From Amia ocellicauda (lineage: Eukaryota; Chordata; Actinopteri; Amiiformes; Amiidae), in assembly GCF_036373705.1 (NCBI RefSeq), contig NC_089864.1, positions 12,893,501 through 12,957,500 of the forward strand: a DNA stretch of 64,000 bases. Reading direction: 5' to 3'. The first letter of the stretch is position 1; every line of letters starts with the position of its first letter. Below are positions 26,803 to 40,100 of the stretch, one piece after another. A program made the position numbers and the translations under genes. A model generated the notes under the pieces. That model was not told the DNA's origin, did no database searches, and worked only from the letters and a program-made list of their open reading frames with translations.

Positions 26803-27723
26803 ATGGAGACCACCGCCAACAATTACGGGCTCATATTTGCCTGCACATGCGGAGTGATCTTGGGGATTGGCTTCTGTGCCAACCTGCTGGTGTTCTCGCT
26901 GTTTGCCAAGTACAACACCCTACGCAAGAACCGCCTGGACATCCTGCTGCTCAGCATGGCGCTGGCGGACTTCCTCACGCTGCTCCTCATCCCCTTCACC
27001 CTGCACTCCGCCATCAGCCACAACTGGCCGATGAGCGACGCCTTCTGCAAGGTCTACCAGTTCTTCCTAGCTTTCTCCCTGGCCGCCAGCACGTATTCCC
27101 TTTGCGCCGTCTCTGTAACCAGGGCGATGATCATCACCAACCCACACCGGCCGCCCGAGATGGACCTGGTCATCTTTATGTTCATCCTGGTCTGGGCACT
27201 GAGCTTCTTCATCAGTTTCCCTTTGCGGATTTTTGCCACCAAAGAGACGGGAACTGTGGAGAACTTCACCTTTTGCCTGCCCACCATTCACGAGCACCAC
27301 TACCAGGTGGTCATGGGCCAGTTTGTGCTTTACTACTTCATCCCCATGCTGGTGATTGCCTTCAACTACATCCGCTTGGCCCTCTTCCTCCACAAGAGCC
27401 CCATGATGTCCATGGCAAGTGCCAGGAACACCCGTCGAGCCTCCATCATGGTGTTCATGGCGGCCGCCACCTTCTCAGTGTGTTGGCTTCCTGGCTACAT
27501 GCTGGAGCTGTGCGTCTACCTGGGGCTGTACCGCCACGGCAAGTCCTGGGAGATGTTCTACTTCATCTGCACGGTGCTCCAGTACCTCCACCCTTGCGTC
27601 AACCCCGTACTTTATGTGCTTCTGTCCAAGAGGTACCGGCACAAAAGGGGTGGGTGTCTGCTCAACTGCAACCGAAACAAAGTGCATCCGCAGGTCATCA
27701 GTGTGACGGAAAGCTTTCGCTAA
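26803..27723 (+). CDS. Class A (rhodopsin-family) GPCR, peptide-receptor-like, single exon
   Basis: A 306-residue intronless receptor. The ATG has a good context (GGACCATGG). Seven hydrophobic segments are visible. Family residues: Asn27 (TM1), Asp56 in ALADF (TM2), Cys82 (top of TM3) paired with Cys158 (ECL2), CWLP at 227-230 (TM6) and NPVLY at 267-271 (TM7). The DRY position reads Thr106-Arg107-Ala108, keeping only the arginine. The N-terminus is very short (about 8 residues) and one N-glycosylation site lies in ECL2 (Asn154, NFT). The tail has GGCLLNC cysteines suited to palmitoylation. General style recalls the galanin-receptor/GPR151 branch, but I cannot name an ortholog. Lysine-poor loops, intact TM motifs and a ~300-codon frame argue for a working gene. 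It is on the same strand as pthlh and converges with agbl3. Confidence 0.85.
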   Translation: METTANNYGLIFACTCGVILGIGFCANLLVFSLFAKYNTLRKNRLDILLLSMALADFLTLLLIPFTLHSAISHNWPMSDAFCKVYQFFLAFSLAASTYSLCAVSVTRAMIITNPHRPPEMDLVIFMFILVWALSFFISFPLRIFATKETGTVENFTFCLPTIHEHHYQVVMGQFVLYYFIPMLVIAFNYIRLALFLHKSPMMSMASARNTRRASIMVFMAAATFSVCWLPGYMLELCVYLGLYRHGKSWEMFYFICTVLQYLHPCVNPVLYVLLSKRYRHKRGGCLLNCNRNKVHPQVISVTESFR

Positions 27724-30700
27724 AGCCCAGGGGGAAAAGGACTCGGTTGTCTTATGAAGTTTGTTCAAATGTTTCCATTCCACGTAACCCTGGAAGATGC
27801 AGCTTGTCTTTCATTTAGTAGAGCTGTCCAGGTAATCCAAGTTAGAGTCTATTGTAAGAAAAACTAAATTCACTATATCATTCTTACAACTCAGTGATTG
27901 AAAAGTGTTAAATACACATTATGTTACATTTCTAAAAACAAAATATTTTATATTAAATTTGTAATTAATCATTGTCTGACATTTTCTTGAAATTAAGAAA
28001 ATATATTTCTAGTGTTCCATGTATTTGAAAGACAAACAATGTATTACTTTGTATTTTTCCAATGTATGTAGGCACCAGTACCAGTTATAACTTATACATA
28101 CATGTGTTTCACACTAGCCAAAAGTGAAAGGTATAAATAAATGCTAAAGCTGTAGTCTACAAAGGGCGTTTTATTCAGTTAAATCTTAAATCAACTGAGC
28201 AACCGTGATTGATCAAATAATTCAACACATTTCAGTTATTTTCTTGCCTGACCGGGTAGAGACATATTAGATTTCAATCAAGTGTCAATTGACTAAATAA
28301 CTGAAAACAACCAAACATATATTATATAAAACTGCAATGTAAAGTAGTAAGAGAACCAAATAAATATGGAAAAAAGTCAGATGTTAATTAAATCGTTTTC
28401 CCCCATGGCAGGTGGCTTTTTTGTTTACAAACACATAAAATGTTCCCAAACTTCCGTTTTAATGGCACAGACCAATCTGGTATTGGAAATCAATAATCTC
28501 CCTTATCTAAAGTCAATACTAAGGTTCATTTGGTTGATTCACAGGACCGGTGTAAGAACAGTTTTTCCACGATTAGCAGTAATTATTTTTAGGTTACGTC
28601 TCTTTTCTGCCTCATCTATTGATCATCTCAAAGTTCTCTGAATATGACAGGATCCCTCAAAGCCGCATTATATGAATATTTGTGCTGAATGGCTAATGCA
28701 GCTTTTTCTGCAAGATCAGGTCATAAGAAAGAACACATCTGAAATAAACGAGCAAGGAGAGTCTCATGTTTTTACCTGAGCATCACCAATAAAAGTTTTT
28801 CTTTTTAGAAATATTTCAGAAGTTGAATACCAGCCTCCTTTTACAGTCAATGGGCCAGAGGGCAGAAACTGAACTCTTATAAAGGAAGAATGATTTAAGA
28901 TTACAAAAACTGTTTGTGCTGACTGTCAGTTTCTGAGTGCTTATGCAGAGGTTTAATACAGGAAATGACCGAGCGAGTGTGATCTTTTAAGTAAGGTCCC
29001 TGGGGTGCGTTAAACCTCATAAATCATGCCCAAAGACTTGGTGTGTATCGTAATGCAAATTAATTGGCACAACAAACACACCTGAGCAAGCACCAAGCAC
29101 GCATTACTGAAATAATGTAATAATGAATATATATACATATATACATATTTGAAAAGTATATATTGTTTAATGTAATCTTGGGAAATTAGTAACATTACTT
29201 TGCATTGAAAGGCAAGGTTTTGGCAAGTGATTTTTTTCTTTCTTGTGACATTGGAAATAAGAGATTTTGTCCTTTCCAGAGTCTGACTTTCTGCTATTTT
29301 TCCATTTCTTCTTTCTGGCAGACGTTATGCTGAAAGAAATAAAATAATGATATATAGAATAAGAGATGGAATAAACTGAATCAAACGGAAATAACTGCTT
29401 TATGGGTGGGTGGCACAGTAGACGAAATCCCGGTCCAAATACCTCTGTAGGAATAAATTTTAATCCTTTGTAGTGAAAGGACTTGACGCTCCCAGCTTAG
29501 TCTGTAGTAATTAGCCCACATGATAAACCTGCAAACAATTACATGATATTGGACAAAGATCTTCACTGGTTTGGAATCATCTCAAGATGGAATGGAACAT
29601 AATAAATGCTCTTGCTTAAGGAGATAAAAACAAACTTATTGTCATGCATTGCTCTCTGTGCTTTATGCTTGTTCTAAATGATGATGTATATATCATATGA
29701 CTAAAATTGAGAACTGAGGAAACTCTTTTTATCTTTTCAAAATCTCTATAAAGACTCTGTATCAGAACACACTGTTTATGGTTCCTCTTATTAAAACTAG
29801 ATCTGCCAAAGAACAGTGTTTTTCTCATTTGCAATTTCCAGCCTAACATTATACAGAGATTGGGAGGAATTAAAGCATGGATAATTAAAACATCTGAAAA
29901 GCATCAACAAATTCCCCAATTTCACAAATATCCAGTTAGAAACACAACCAAATTGGGAAGAGAAAGAAGTCCAGATTCATGGTTTGAGCAGCAGAACACA
30001 GTTGCATAAGTGTAATGCTTTACCCAGCACATCAGCATTAATTAGCTGATAAAAAAACATGTTCTCTGTTAAATTCAATTAATCATCTTCCTATCTTCTT
30101 GCCACAAATTATACTATTCAGATATTTGCAAATCACTTAAACATGGTTCAGAAGGCTTAATGAGAGGCATTTAATTTTAATACCTAGTCCTAAATTTGGA
30201 GCCTTTCGCATCCTTTCAGAGCCCACTCACCTCTCTGTCCTTCCATCATCTCCTGCTTGGGTACATTTAATTTTGCTTCAAAGTCCTGTGTTGGCCTGAG
30301 AGCCAATGGTTTTAGACTTTAACGAAAAACATGAAAAAAACACGAGTGAACAATAATTTCAGTGGCATTGTAAGAAATAATTAAAATAAGTAAACTCTTA
30401 CATTACACTTATATAGGGGGGAAATAGTTACTTGGATCACCCAGAAATAGATTCATGAACTAAATATCTTTATTATGTTCTTAGAGGTCTTCACCACTAT
30501 ATCATTGTACTGTAAATTGCCCCCAACCCCTGGATCCACTTGCTCCTTTGTGTGCATCGAGATTGCGAGGTAGCACAGTTAATGGCACCTGCTATTACCT
30601 GTTCCAGGATTGTGACATGAGGCTGGGGTCAGAAAGCTGAACATAGAGGTTCTGTGCTTCATGCATTTGAAAGGTTTGTAAAGCGCTAACTGTATGCAGA

Positions 30701-31046
30701 TATTTGCCCATTATGATATTACACTATATTACATCACTTTTTCAATTGCAGTTATACATGTAGTAGCTTTTCAGTCAGTTGTGGTTGTTGTCTTTGGGAT
30801 GATGAAACAATCCCTACTTGTGATAGTTACCTGTGGGCATTTTTCTGCCATTCAGAATGAGCTACAATCCCCACTTGTACCATAAATTAATATATTTTAT
30901 TTCATTATTTTACAATTAACACTTACAATATGAAATGCTGTCCTTCTTTGAAAGGAAAAGCAATGGTGAATCAAAACACCAGATATGCTGAAACATGTTA
31001 GGAACATAATAAATAAATAACCCACAACATGTTCTCCTTACATATT
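27724..31046. other. Convergent intergenic region between GPCR gene and agbl3
   Basis: AT-rich sequence with no recognised exon. The 3' UTR of the receptor must start here, but I could not fix its polyadenylation site. Short open frames lack domains. Confidence 0.55.
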
Positions 31047-31052
31047 TTATTT
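31047..31052 (-). terminator. agbl3: Possible AATAAA polyadenylation signal of agbl3
   Basis: TTTATT on the plus strand reads AATAAA on the agbl3 strand, about 130 nt past the proposed stop codon. AT-rich surroundings make a chance match possible. Confidence 0.35.
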
Positions 31053-31181
31053 TGGTATATTAATAATAAAACTGAGTAAATCACTGATAGTATAAAAACA
31101 GTAATTAGTTACACCCTATTACTTCCTTTTCTTCTCTAATGCTGCCTTTCTCTGCTCTCTTTCCCAGAGAGGGTCACAGAC

Positions 31182-34100
31182 TCACACTGGCTCCCAACTT
31201 CCTTCACTACAGAAACACAGGACGTAGATGTTAGAAAACAAATGATCTAGCATTATCTAAAGGACCAATAAGAGGCATTCTAAAATTCATATTACTAATG
31301 TATCGCAAATATGTTATCAGCCAGGACCCACCCTCCCCAGTTGCACAGTTTCCCATTAAAAAGAAGACACACTAGATCACAATTAAACTCAGACATCTCG
31401 TTCAGCCACTTCTATAGCATATTATATTTAAGGGAAGTAAGTTATCTATTCAAGCACAAGACATTATAAGTAAGCCAAGTAGTAGAGAGCAGACAAACTA
31501 ACAATATTTTTCTCTCCCTGTCAGTCTGTACATTATATTTTGCTTCAAGACTGGCGTGTTGTTTCCTTAGGTGAGAAGTCTCGTTCTGTCTTTAAAGAAT
31601 ATGATGAAAATTTAAGACAGTGATAAATTAACATCTTAAGGGCACAGTCTCCAATAGGTATGAAGTCCAGAGAAATAAAAACATGATTTTGGTTATTTAA
31701 GAATGTTTAAAAGACAACTTTCTACTTCAGAAGAGATTTAGATTTTTCACTGAAATTGTGTAATTTGTGTGTTTTTAGGTTTTATTATTATTAAGCATGT
31801 TATTGATTAAAAACTAAATATTATTTCAAAGAAACAGATATTTGAGAATTTTCAATTTCCCCTCATTTTAAATTTCACTGCATCATGGCATCAGAGAACA
31901 GATTTTTTAAGAGGTTTTTAAGTTTTATAAGTTTAAATGTGCCATATTTTATAGTTTGCTATAAAAAAATAGTGTAAGTAATTCAGCCATGTATATTCTT
32001 GAGTCTTGATACAGAAATCAGAGAATCAGATAATTAAAAACTGTTAAGTATTTTTTGACAAGTACTCAAGAGAAACAAATGCTATTAATTTATATTTAAA
32101 AAATACATATAATATATATACACATACCTGTTTGATCTCCCAGCCAGGCTGACAGGAGTGGTGTAGGATTTGGGCACTTTCCCTGAAAAAATGATGGGAC
32201 AGTTCAGAGAAATGTTAAGTTTTTAAATGATTGGCTCCATGCTAAACCAGTTGATTTTATCCTACAGGTCAAGAAGGAATAATTTATCATGTAATTGCAA
32301 GTTCTGCAAGAGCACTTGCTAGGCCTTTCATTTCAGGAACATAAGCCATGTCTTTGAAGTGCACAGAGCAGTGCCTTTATGGACTTCAAACCGATTCCAG
32401 AGGCTACATATTTGTAGCTTTTTCAGAAAACCAAAGTGCACCCGTGGTTTATATTAACTTGCAACTTAAGTGGTTTTCATTTTTTAATAATAAGTATTCA
32501 CTTAATAACTATTTTAATGAATTCTGATCTGGTAAAAATGTTAAAATATCCAGGTGAGCATTTTTGTAGATAGAGTTCTATGACTGGAAGCACCTTGTGA
32601 TACAGTACTTCAAACATCAGGGTGCTGAGCTCCCAATAGCTACTGCACTACTGCAACCCAAGACCAAACTAAATCTACTGCTGGAGCAGTCTTGAGCTGC
32701 AGTAACATTCACTATCCCTGTTCTAATTTCCTAAAACAAAAGTATTAAAATAAACTATAATTATATACAAATAAAAAATAACATGATTTTATTTATAACT
32801 GGAAGACCCTTGCAAAGGAATTTGAAATTTACTTTTTTGTTTTGTTTTGCTTGTTTCAGTATGAAGTCTGCTTGTGCTGTTATGTGGGTAAATACTTTTC
32901 CCACAAGGAACCACTGCACAGGTTTCCATCCTATCAAACAAGCAGGTGAACGTTCACCTTACTGTCAGTACATGATTCTTTTGGCTTTAACAGGATGTAC
33001 AAAATAAGAGAATTTAGACTATCGCATGAATGTATCAAATTATAAGTTCTTTGCTTACTGTGAACCTCTGCTGTTAACCCTGTGATGCCTGCTAATTGGG
33101 ATTGATTTCCATGCTGGCCTTTCTTCTTCTTTGGTATTTGTGGCAGCAAGACAGGCTTCGTTAACATAGAAGGCACACAAGGAGCATGGGTTGATAGTTG
33201 ATGGTGCAAGGAAAACGAGTCAAAGCCTGTCAATCAGAACACAAAAGCATGTATTTGCTTAAATTCTTGAAAATGTCCAGAAAATAAAATACTAGTGCCA
33301 AAACAATGTTACGCTGGCTACCCATGGGTTATGGGTCTTTAATGTGTCAAATCTATGAATATCAAGACATGAATCCTTTAAATCAATGTATATTAAAACT
33401 TTATAAAAAGTGGTTCTTACCACAGGAGTCCTTTTTGATGCCCAGTAGCATCCTACTGTGCAAATACTGCCCCATCTCACTCTGTAAGATCTCTGCCTGC
33501 ATATGGAAAAAAATACATATATAATTGCAACTGCCATATATGAACTGACATGTTTTAAGGCCATACCTTTTGAAAAGAGGGTGGAATTTATATTATGTGG
33601 CAAAATTCAATAATATTCCCGGAGAGAACACATCAGCGTGTGTTAATTGCAGTACGGGAGAACAGGCCTGACTACAGTACAGCAGGAAAAACAATTGCTC
33701 TTAAGTGTAGGAAATGTCTGGACCACTCGTCTCCATGACTGCATGAAATTACCTTGGATTATTAGCCAGAGAGTAGCCTACTAAGTACAGACATCACTCC
33801 ATTATTGTACCTGAACTAGTAATCAAGAACTCTAAAACATCTTTGAAGGCCTTAACTGACCTGACCGTAAAAAGACCGACCGGGTGCAGTCACTGTCAGT
33901 ATATCTACTTTCATCAGGACTCTTTGAATGATAATTGAATGATAAAACAATTGAAACAGACTGAAATGCAGTGAATTAGATCTCACATAGAAGTTGAACC
34001 TGTACTTTCCGAATTTAAAAATCTATAATCTCCTACATCCTTTCAAATATGTTTGCACAAAAAGAGGTCTAGGAGTGATGCTGCCTACATTACATTCTTT

Positions 34101-37100
34101 AATGATAATATACCCATATGGGAATAGTTTCTGGGAATGTGAATGTGAGAAGTGTGAATATGAGAAGGTTATACCTTTGGTGTGAAGACATTTGGACAGT
34201 CAAAGGAAAGGTAAAGGACAGAATCCTTCAGAACACAGGAAATTTCATTTTGTGAACAATGATGAAATTATGGATATTAAACGGAAAGGTGAATCTGTCT
34301 TACTTTTCCACTGAAGGTGATCTGTGGTAGAGTTATGCAGTGTTGATTAAGATCCTGCTGGGTTCACCAGATACATTGATCTCACACGTAAACCATAAGT
34401 TAAAAAGGGCCTTCCGGAGTGAAAATGTAAAAAAAAAAAAAATCTGCAACTAAATATAACCCTTGCTACGCCTTTTAAAGAAGCAGAGATGAAGTCAGGT
34501 TCGACAGCGAGTACCTTCTTGTTTGAGGAGCACTTCTCGGGTGGGTTTTGTTGCCTCTGTCTCCACTTGTTCAACTCTCTTTTAGGTACAGCTGGGGTTC
34601 CTATAACCTATGATTAAAAATACATTTTTCCAAATAACAACTTTGCCCTCACATTGCATCTTGTGTAATTAATTTGAGCTGGTAAATCTGGGTAGGTATT
34701 TTTAAGTTAATTTCATTATTTCAATTTTTTTATTATTACACGATTGATTTTTATCACATGGTTTCTTAACAAAAATACTTATGCATCTTTTGTCACATCT
34801 CTGTGTCTTTAAGATAAGTTGAGTTTCAATTCTAGAAGCCAAATAAACAGCATCTCCATTTTTACTTTTAACTGCTCCTACTGCTTTATATACAGTCCTG
34901 TTAGACAGTTCTACTGGAGGTTAAGCCAAGTATAAAAGTGGCACAAGGCCCTACCTAGTTCTAGTCTTCAGAAGTCCTTACACACAGAATGTATAATTAT
35001 CATGGAAATCCAGTGTTGTAGAAGCCTACTTGTCTTACCTTGTTGGCAAGAGTATGGAGGTGGGCAGCAAGTCCATCCGAGTCTGAGCTGTCTGATCCAC
35101 TGGCGCTGAAACACAACGGAGAACAGACGAGTCCTGTCCTTGAGAAAGTGTACCGATCAATGACAAGACAGAAAACGTGGTGGCAGCATACAATGTAATC
35201 TAATGTCCATCTGAAAATGTGGCATATGGCACTTCTAGTATATTCAGGTATATTTGTCTGGATTTACAGAATAACATTTTGAAATATGTTTTTCTGAAAA
35301 TACATATGGAAGTCGATAAGGAGAGTCTACGAGTTATATGGCCTTTTTGTTATCAGCCACTGTATTTTGTATAAGATAAGATAACTTATGTTGTAAGTCG
35401 CCCTGGATAAGGGCGTCTGCCAAGAAATAAAAATAATAAATGATAGTAATAATAATTGGGTTATAAAGTGACATAAAAAGTAGAACACTGTTCAACACTG
35501 AACACTAAATCAAATATTACAAATGTTTAGATTCTATAAAACATGTTTCTACTCTTGTACAAGAAGCATGTACAAAAGGGTCTAGTGCTAGCTTTTTAAA
35601 GAAGACAAGGGTCTTATTACATTGTGCTCTTTAGATCCTGCAAGCTTTCGCTAAACAAACGTGCCTTTATTAAAGAAATGTCATCACCTCAATTACTTCT
35701 CTGAAAAGCACCCAATTGAACATGCAGATGTAGAAGGATGGAAAAGCACCATGAGACTTCAGCAAATGACACTGTAATCCCAGCATACAAGAAAGAATAA
35801 ATAAAATCTGTTTTTATATTTATAGAAGGGGTACTTCTATTTAATCTGACAAAAACAAATCAAAAGATTGATGCATTATAAAAACTACATCTAGAAATGT
35901 AAAACAAACAAAATAATTATCTCGGGTACAGTACTGTATTACCACATATTGTAATACATATTGAAAACTATTCTGAAAGAACTATGTGATTTGGTTTCAT
36001 GCAATTCTCACAATTTTGGAGTGAAGAAGCTAATATTGCAAAGGTTACACAAAATATTTTTGAGAATAAAAAGCTCCTTAGTTCTATAATATTTTAAAAA
36101 GCTTTATTGGTTCTTGAAATATTACAGAAACAATGTGCTTATTGTTCTGTCTGCCTGTCCAAGGGCCAGTCTAAAGCCTGCTACCTTAATTTAAAGAACA
36201 TTAAAAAGGTAACCTGGCCTTGTGGTCACCGAGAGAGTTGTCTGACTCTACACGTGTGTCCAGGGTCTGAAAAGGTAGGGTAGCCTCCCGTCGCATCATG
36301 TGCCGCAGCTCTCTCAGACAAGCCCTGTACTTGGTCTTGTTGGGATCACAGAAATCCAAAACAGTGTCACAGAAATGAAACCCCAACACCTCCAAGTCAG
36401 ATGTGCTGAAATGAGTTCCCTTCTTGTTACCTGGAATTCACAAACTGAGCTCGTTATCTCTACAGGAAGTGGTAAAGAATGCAGCAGTTCAATACAATCA
36501 AAAACAACTCTTGAAGCTCAATAGCAGTGGCAATAAAATGTGTTTCCTGCCTTTTTGTATCTGAATGAACATTAAATGAGTCCCTATGTTATGCATGTAC
36601 ACAGCAGTACATTCCAAGTCCATTCTAATGCTTCTAATTATTGTGCTTGATTGATGTTACTTCAATGATCATAACAAACATCCTATAACATGATTATCTA
36701 AATGACCACTTTATGGAAGCCCCTGGCTAAAGACTGATTTTTAAAACATTTGAAATCTATTCTCAATATTTTCCACTTAAAGTCTATAATCACTGATATT
36801 TCGAGAGATATTACACTAATTCAGCCTCCATTCAATCAGCCTGTGCAATATACTGTTAATAGGCAACACATAACAATCAAGGTACTGTTTCAAATGCTCA
36901 GATACAAGTGTCACATGTTCAGTACATTACTACAGTATTAACTGTTTTCCAATACACACAGGCAGATTTATTTTATTTTCTAAATATTTTGAATGTATGT
37001 TTTAGTGCTTGTGGCGTGTTCATTCAGAATAAACTATTATAAAAAGGTAATTAACAACATCCCCCCCATGTCTTTTGCCCTTCTTACCCATGTCAGCACC

Positions 37101-40100
37101 ACAGAAAGAGGTCTCCAGGGTGAAACTGTTAGATACCCCTAGTTCCCACAGGGCCACGCGCCCCGTTCCTTTCTTACTGCGCTGCACCTCGAACTTGCAG
37201 CTCCGAAGGGAGAACTGGGAACAATAAGCTGCCTTAAGAGAACAGGACTCAAACAATGGGGCCCAGACCAATTCAAAGCTGTGGCCCACTTGTTTGATGA
37301 AGGGTTTAGGTTTGAAGGAAGAATCCTCTGCTAAAACCAGCAAATAAGAAGTGAAATTGTATTTCATTACTGGATTGGAGGTCAAAGGTTTGATGTGGTC
37401 CAGGCCTTACAATATTCCCATAAAACAATAAGCAAGCACTCGCATTTAGGTTACACTTCTTACTTTCATACAGAAGTTTTACATCCTGTACATTATTATA
37501 TTGTATTTAGTTTAGTTTTAAGATGCATGAGAGAGACTCCACTGTCATGCGTTTGTCTGGTTTATATTACGTGTCGACAAAGTTACCATGTCTGGACAGT
37601 TCTTGCTCAACATCAGAGGGAAGACTCGCTCATGTGGCCCTCTCCCTCGGTGCTGTAGACCCTCACATCCATAAATGAAGACGTTGTGCTTGCGGTTGTG
37701 TCCGTGCAGATCACAGTAGAGCAGCACCTCGCGTTCCTTGAGGAGCCTGGAGGACAGGTGGGAACCAGAAAGCCACCGTGAACGTCATTAGGACAGAAAA
37801 GTCACTGGCAACCATGTTCATCCAGGTGAGACTATTTTACTGATGATGGGTTACTGTCCAGTTACAATGCTGCTTAGGAGATTGTTACATAAAATCTGAT
37901 CTTTCAACCAGCTGGTGTATTTTCATTCAATCAGTAATCATCACTGTAACTTAAGAGATTAAAGGCAAAAGAAGTTTAAGACAAAAGTCACTGGTCCATA
38001 AATCTATTCAAGGAGTAGTATTGAACTACATGCAAAGACAAATACAGCATAAAAGTCTGTAAGACAGGAGGAGGTTCCCTGTATGAGCTGTCAATGCTAT
38101 GAGCAGACTGGAAGACACAATTAGAGTGGCCTCTGCTGGGCAAAAGTGAAGGTGCATCCATGTTAGATGAATACTTACCGGCAGACCATGTTCTTTGTAG
38201 CCCACACAGTAGGGAAAGTCTCCTGCAGAATGGACTTGTATTTGCGATTTAGGTCACAGCCTGCCAAGGAGCAGCGGTGGTTACCCACAATGACCCCGTC
38301 AGGATTCAGCATTGGCACTAGTTTGAAAACAAAAGAGTCTCGCAGCAGTGCCGCATCGTGAGAGCTCCCCAGGAGCCAGTCCAGGAGCCCCTTCATCACC
38401 CAGGAGCTGTTGGTCTCTCCGGGGTGAACGCGCGCCGTCACCACCACCACCGGCTTCAGAACTCCACCCTCCCCTTGTGTGGGACTGGTCACCGTGAGGA
38501 CGGGCACCAGATTCCCAGCCAGCGAGCGGCACAGTGTCCTGATTTTACAGAAGCGGGAGCGCACAGGATCCTGCTCGATCTCCGAGAGATACGCACGCAG
38601 GTTGGAGTAGGTGTAAGGGTAGCAATGCGCAAAGTAGCAAGTATCCCCATCGTAGGGGAAGGAGAAAGTCCAGCTCAGGGAGTAGCAAGGGCTGCCCGCT
38701 TGCCATCTCCCATTGGGGTAGTACGACACCTCATTGCCAACACGGTGCCAGCCCACACCAGCTGCCTGGGCCTTCATCTCCGAGTACAGCAGGGGTCGCT
38801 GTCCCACCTTGTACAGACTGGTCTTTTTCAGGAGATTGGTGATGGTGAACCGATAACGCACATCTGCGCGTGTGTTGCTGACCCGGAAATAGAACCACTG
38901 TGTGTGTTTCTCTGTGTAAAGGTCGGGGCGGAGGGTGAGTTCATAATCATAGTCACCCCTAAAAATATAAAATAAGTCAATTATTTACTCAAACACACAG
39001 ACATCATTCAAACATAAGCCTCTATTATGTGAACAGAAACAGAATGCTGAATGAAACACTCAGAGCTGAGGAGGTACTTTTCTGTGGAGTTTTTCACTGG
39101 TACCCTCTATAAAATATGTACTTGACTATCCTTTGAAAAACTATTCAAAGCTCACATGAACACAAGTGTATAAAATGATTGTTTTTAAAACCTGGATAAA
39201 AATATAAACATTTAACTTATAACATTGTCCATTGAGCCTTGCTTTGGTAAGCAAAATTGTTCTATATTCTAGACGACAAAGCAGGGAAGATAATTTGAGC
39301 TGATTAGTTTACCGTGCTACAGCATGCCTTACTCATGTCAGACAGAGAGTCTGCATTTCCACTGGCTACTCCCCTCAGAGGTTACAAAACCTGGCAGTTT
39401 CCACAGGTTAGATTTATAAGGGAGGAAAGGGGATGTGGGTGGACAGCATGATCAGAGAACAGGCATGGCTACTTTTAATCAGGTATTAGTTACTGCTGTG
39501 GGGCAAAATATACATTCTAACGATCCACTACGGCTAGGAAAGAGTATGGTAAGTAAATACATTAGTTAACACATGAATGAATGAAAGACATTTCCACTAA
39601 TGTGCTTGTGCTGCTGAACGCGTGGGAAGTGAGCCCAAGGGCACACTGTAGGTTTGTGCTGCAGCTGTGTGATGAGGAAGCACCCACACTTTGACGACGC
39701 TCTGCAGGTTGCCACTCTCGAATCGAGCCTCGAACAGCAAGGTGTTGTCGCTCGGTCCGGACAGATACGCAGCAGCCGCCTTCAAAGGAGCACGGCTGCC
39801 TCCAACACGGGACCCAAAAAAAAAGGCCTGTTTGTTTGCTGCAAAGAACCAGAGAGAGACATCTTCTGGTTTAAAAATATTACACCGCTGATATTTAGTT
39901 ACTTTGGCTATGAATATAAACTTGCTCGTTATTATTTCCATGTTTGGACTGAGGATGCCCATCTTACTGAACGTGTATGTTTGTCCTTTAACACAACACT
40001 GGTAATTACATGAACAGATGAGTTGGTGTAACCACACTTCATCCCAGCCCAGCTGAACACTGGTGTGGGTCCATAACCACTTCAAATGATCTGGCAAATC

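Noticed and set aside
26847-27818. 323-codon frame overlapping the GPCR in another frame, and several minus-strand frames
   Set aside because: Shadows of a GC-rich single-exon gene; only the frame from 26803 shows seven membrane segments and family motifs.
39688-39827. Alternative agbl3 acceptor at the CAG before GCCTTTTTTTTTGGG, which would imply a frameshift
   Set aside because: The upstream acceptor (TTCTTTGCAG, exon from 39838) restores the frame as A-NKQA-FFFGSRVGG, so no indel or pseudogenisation is needed.
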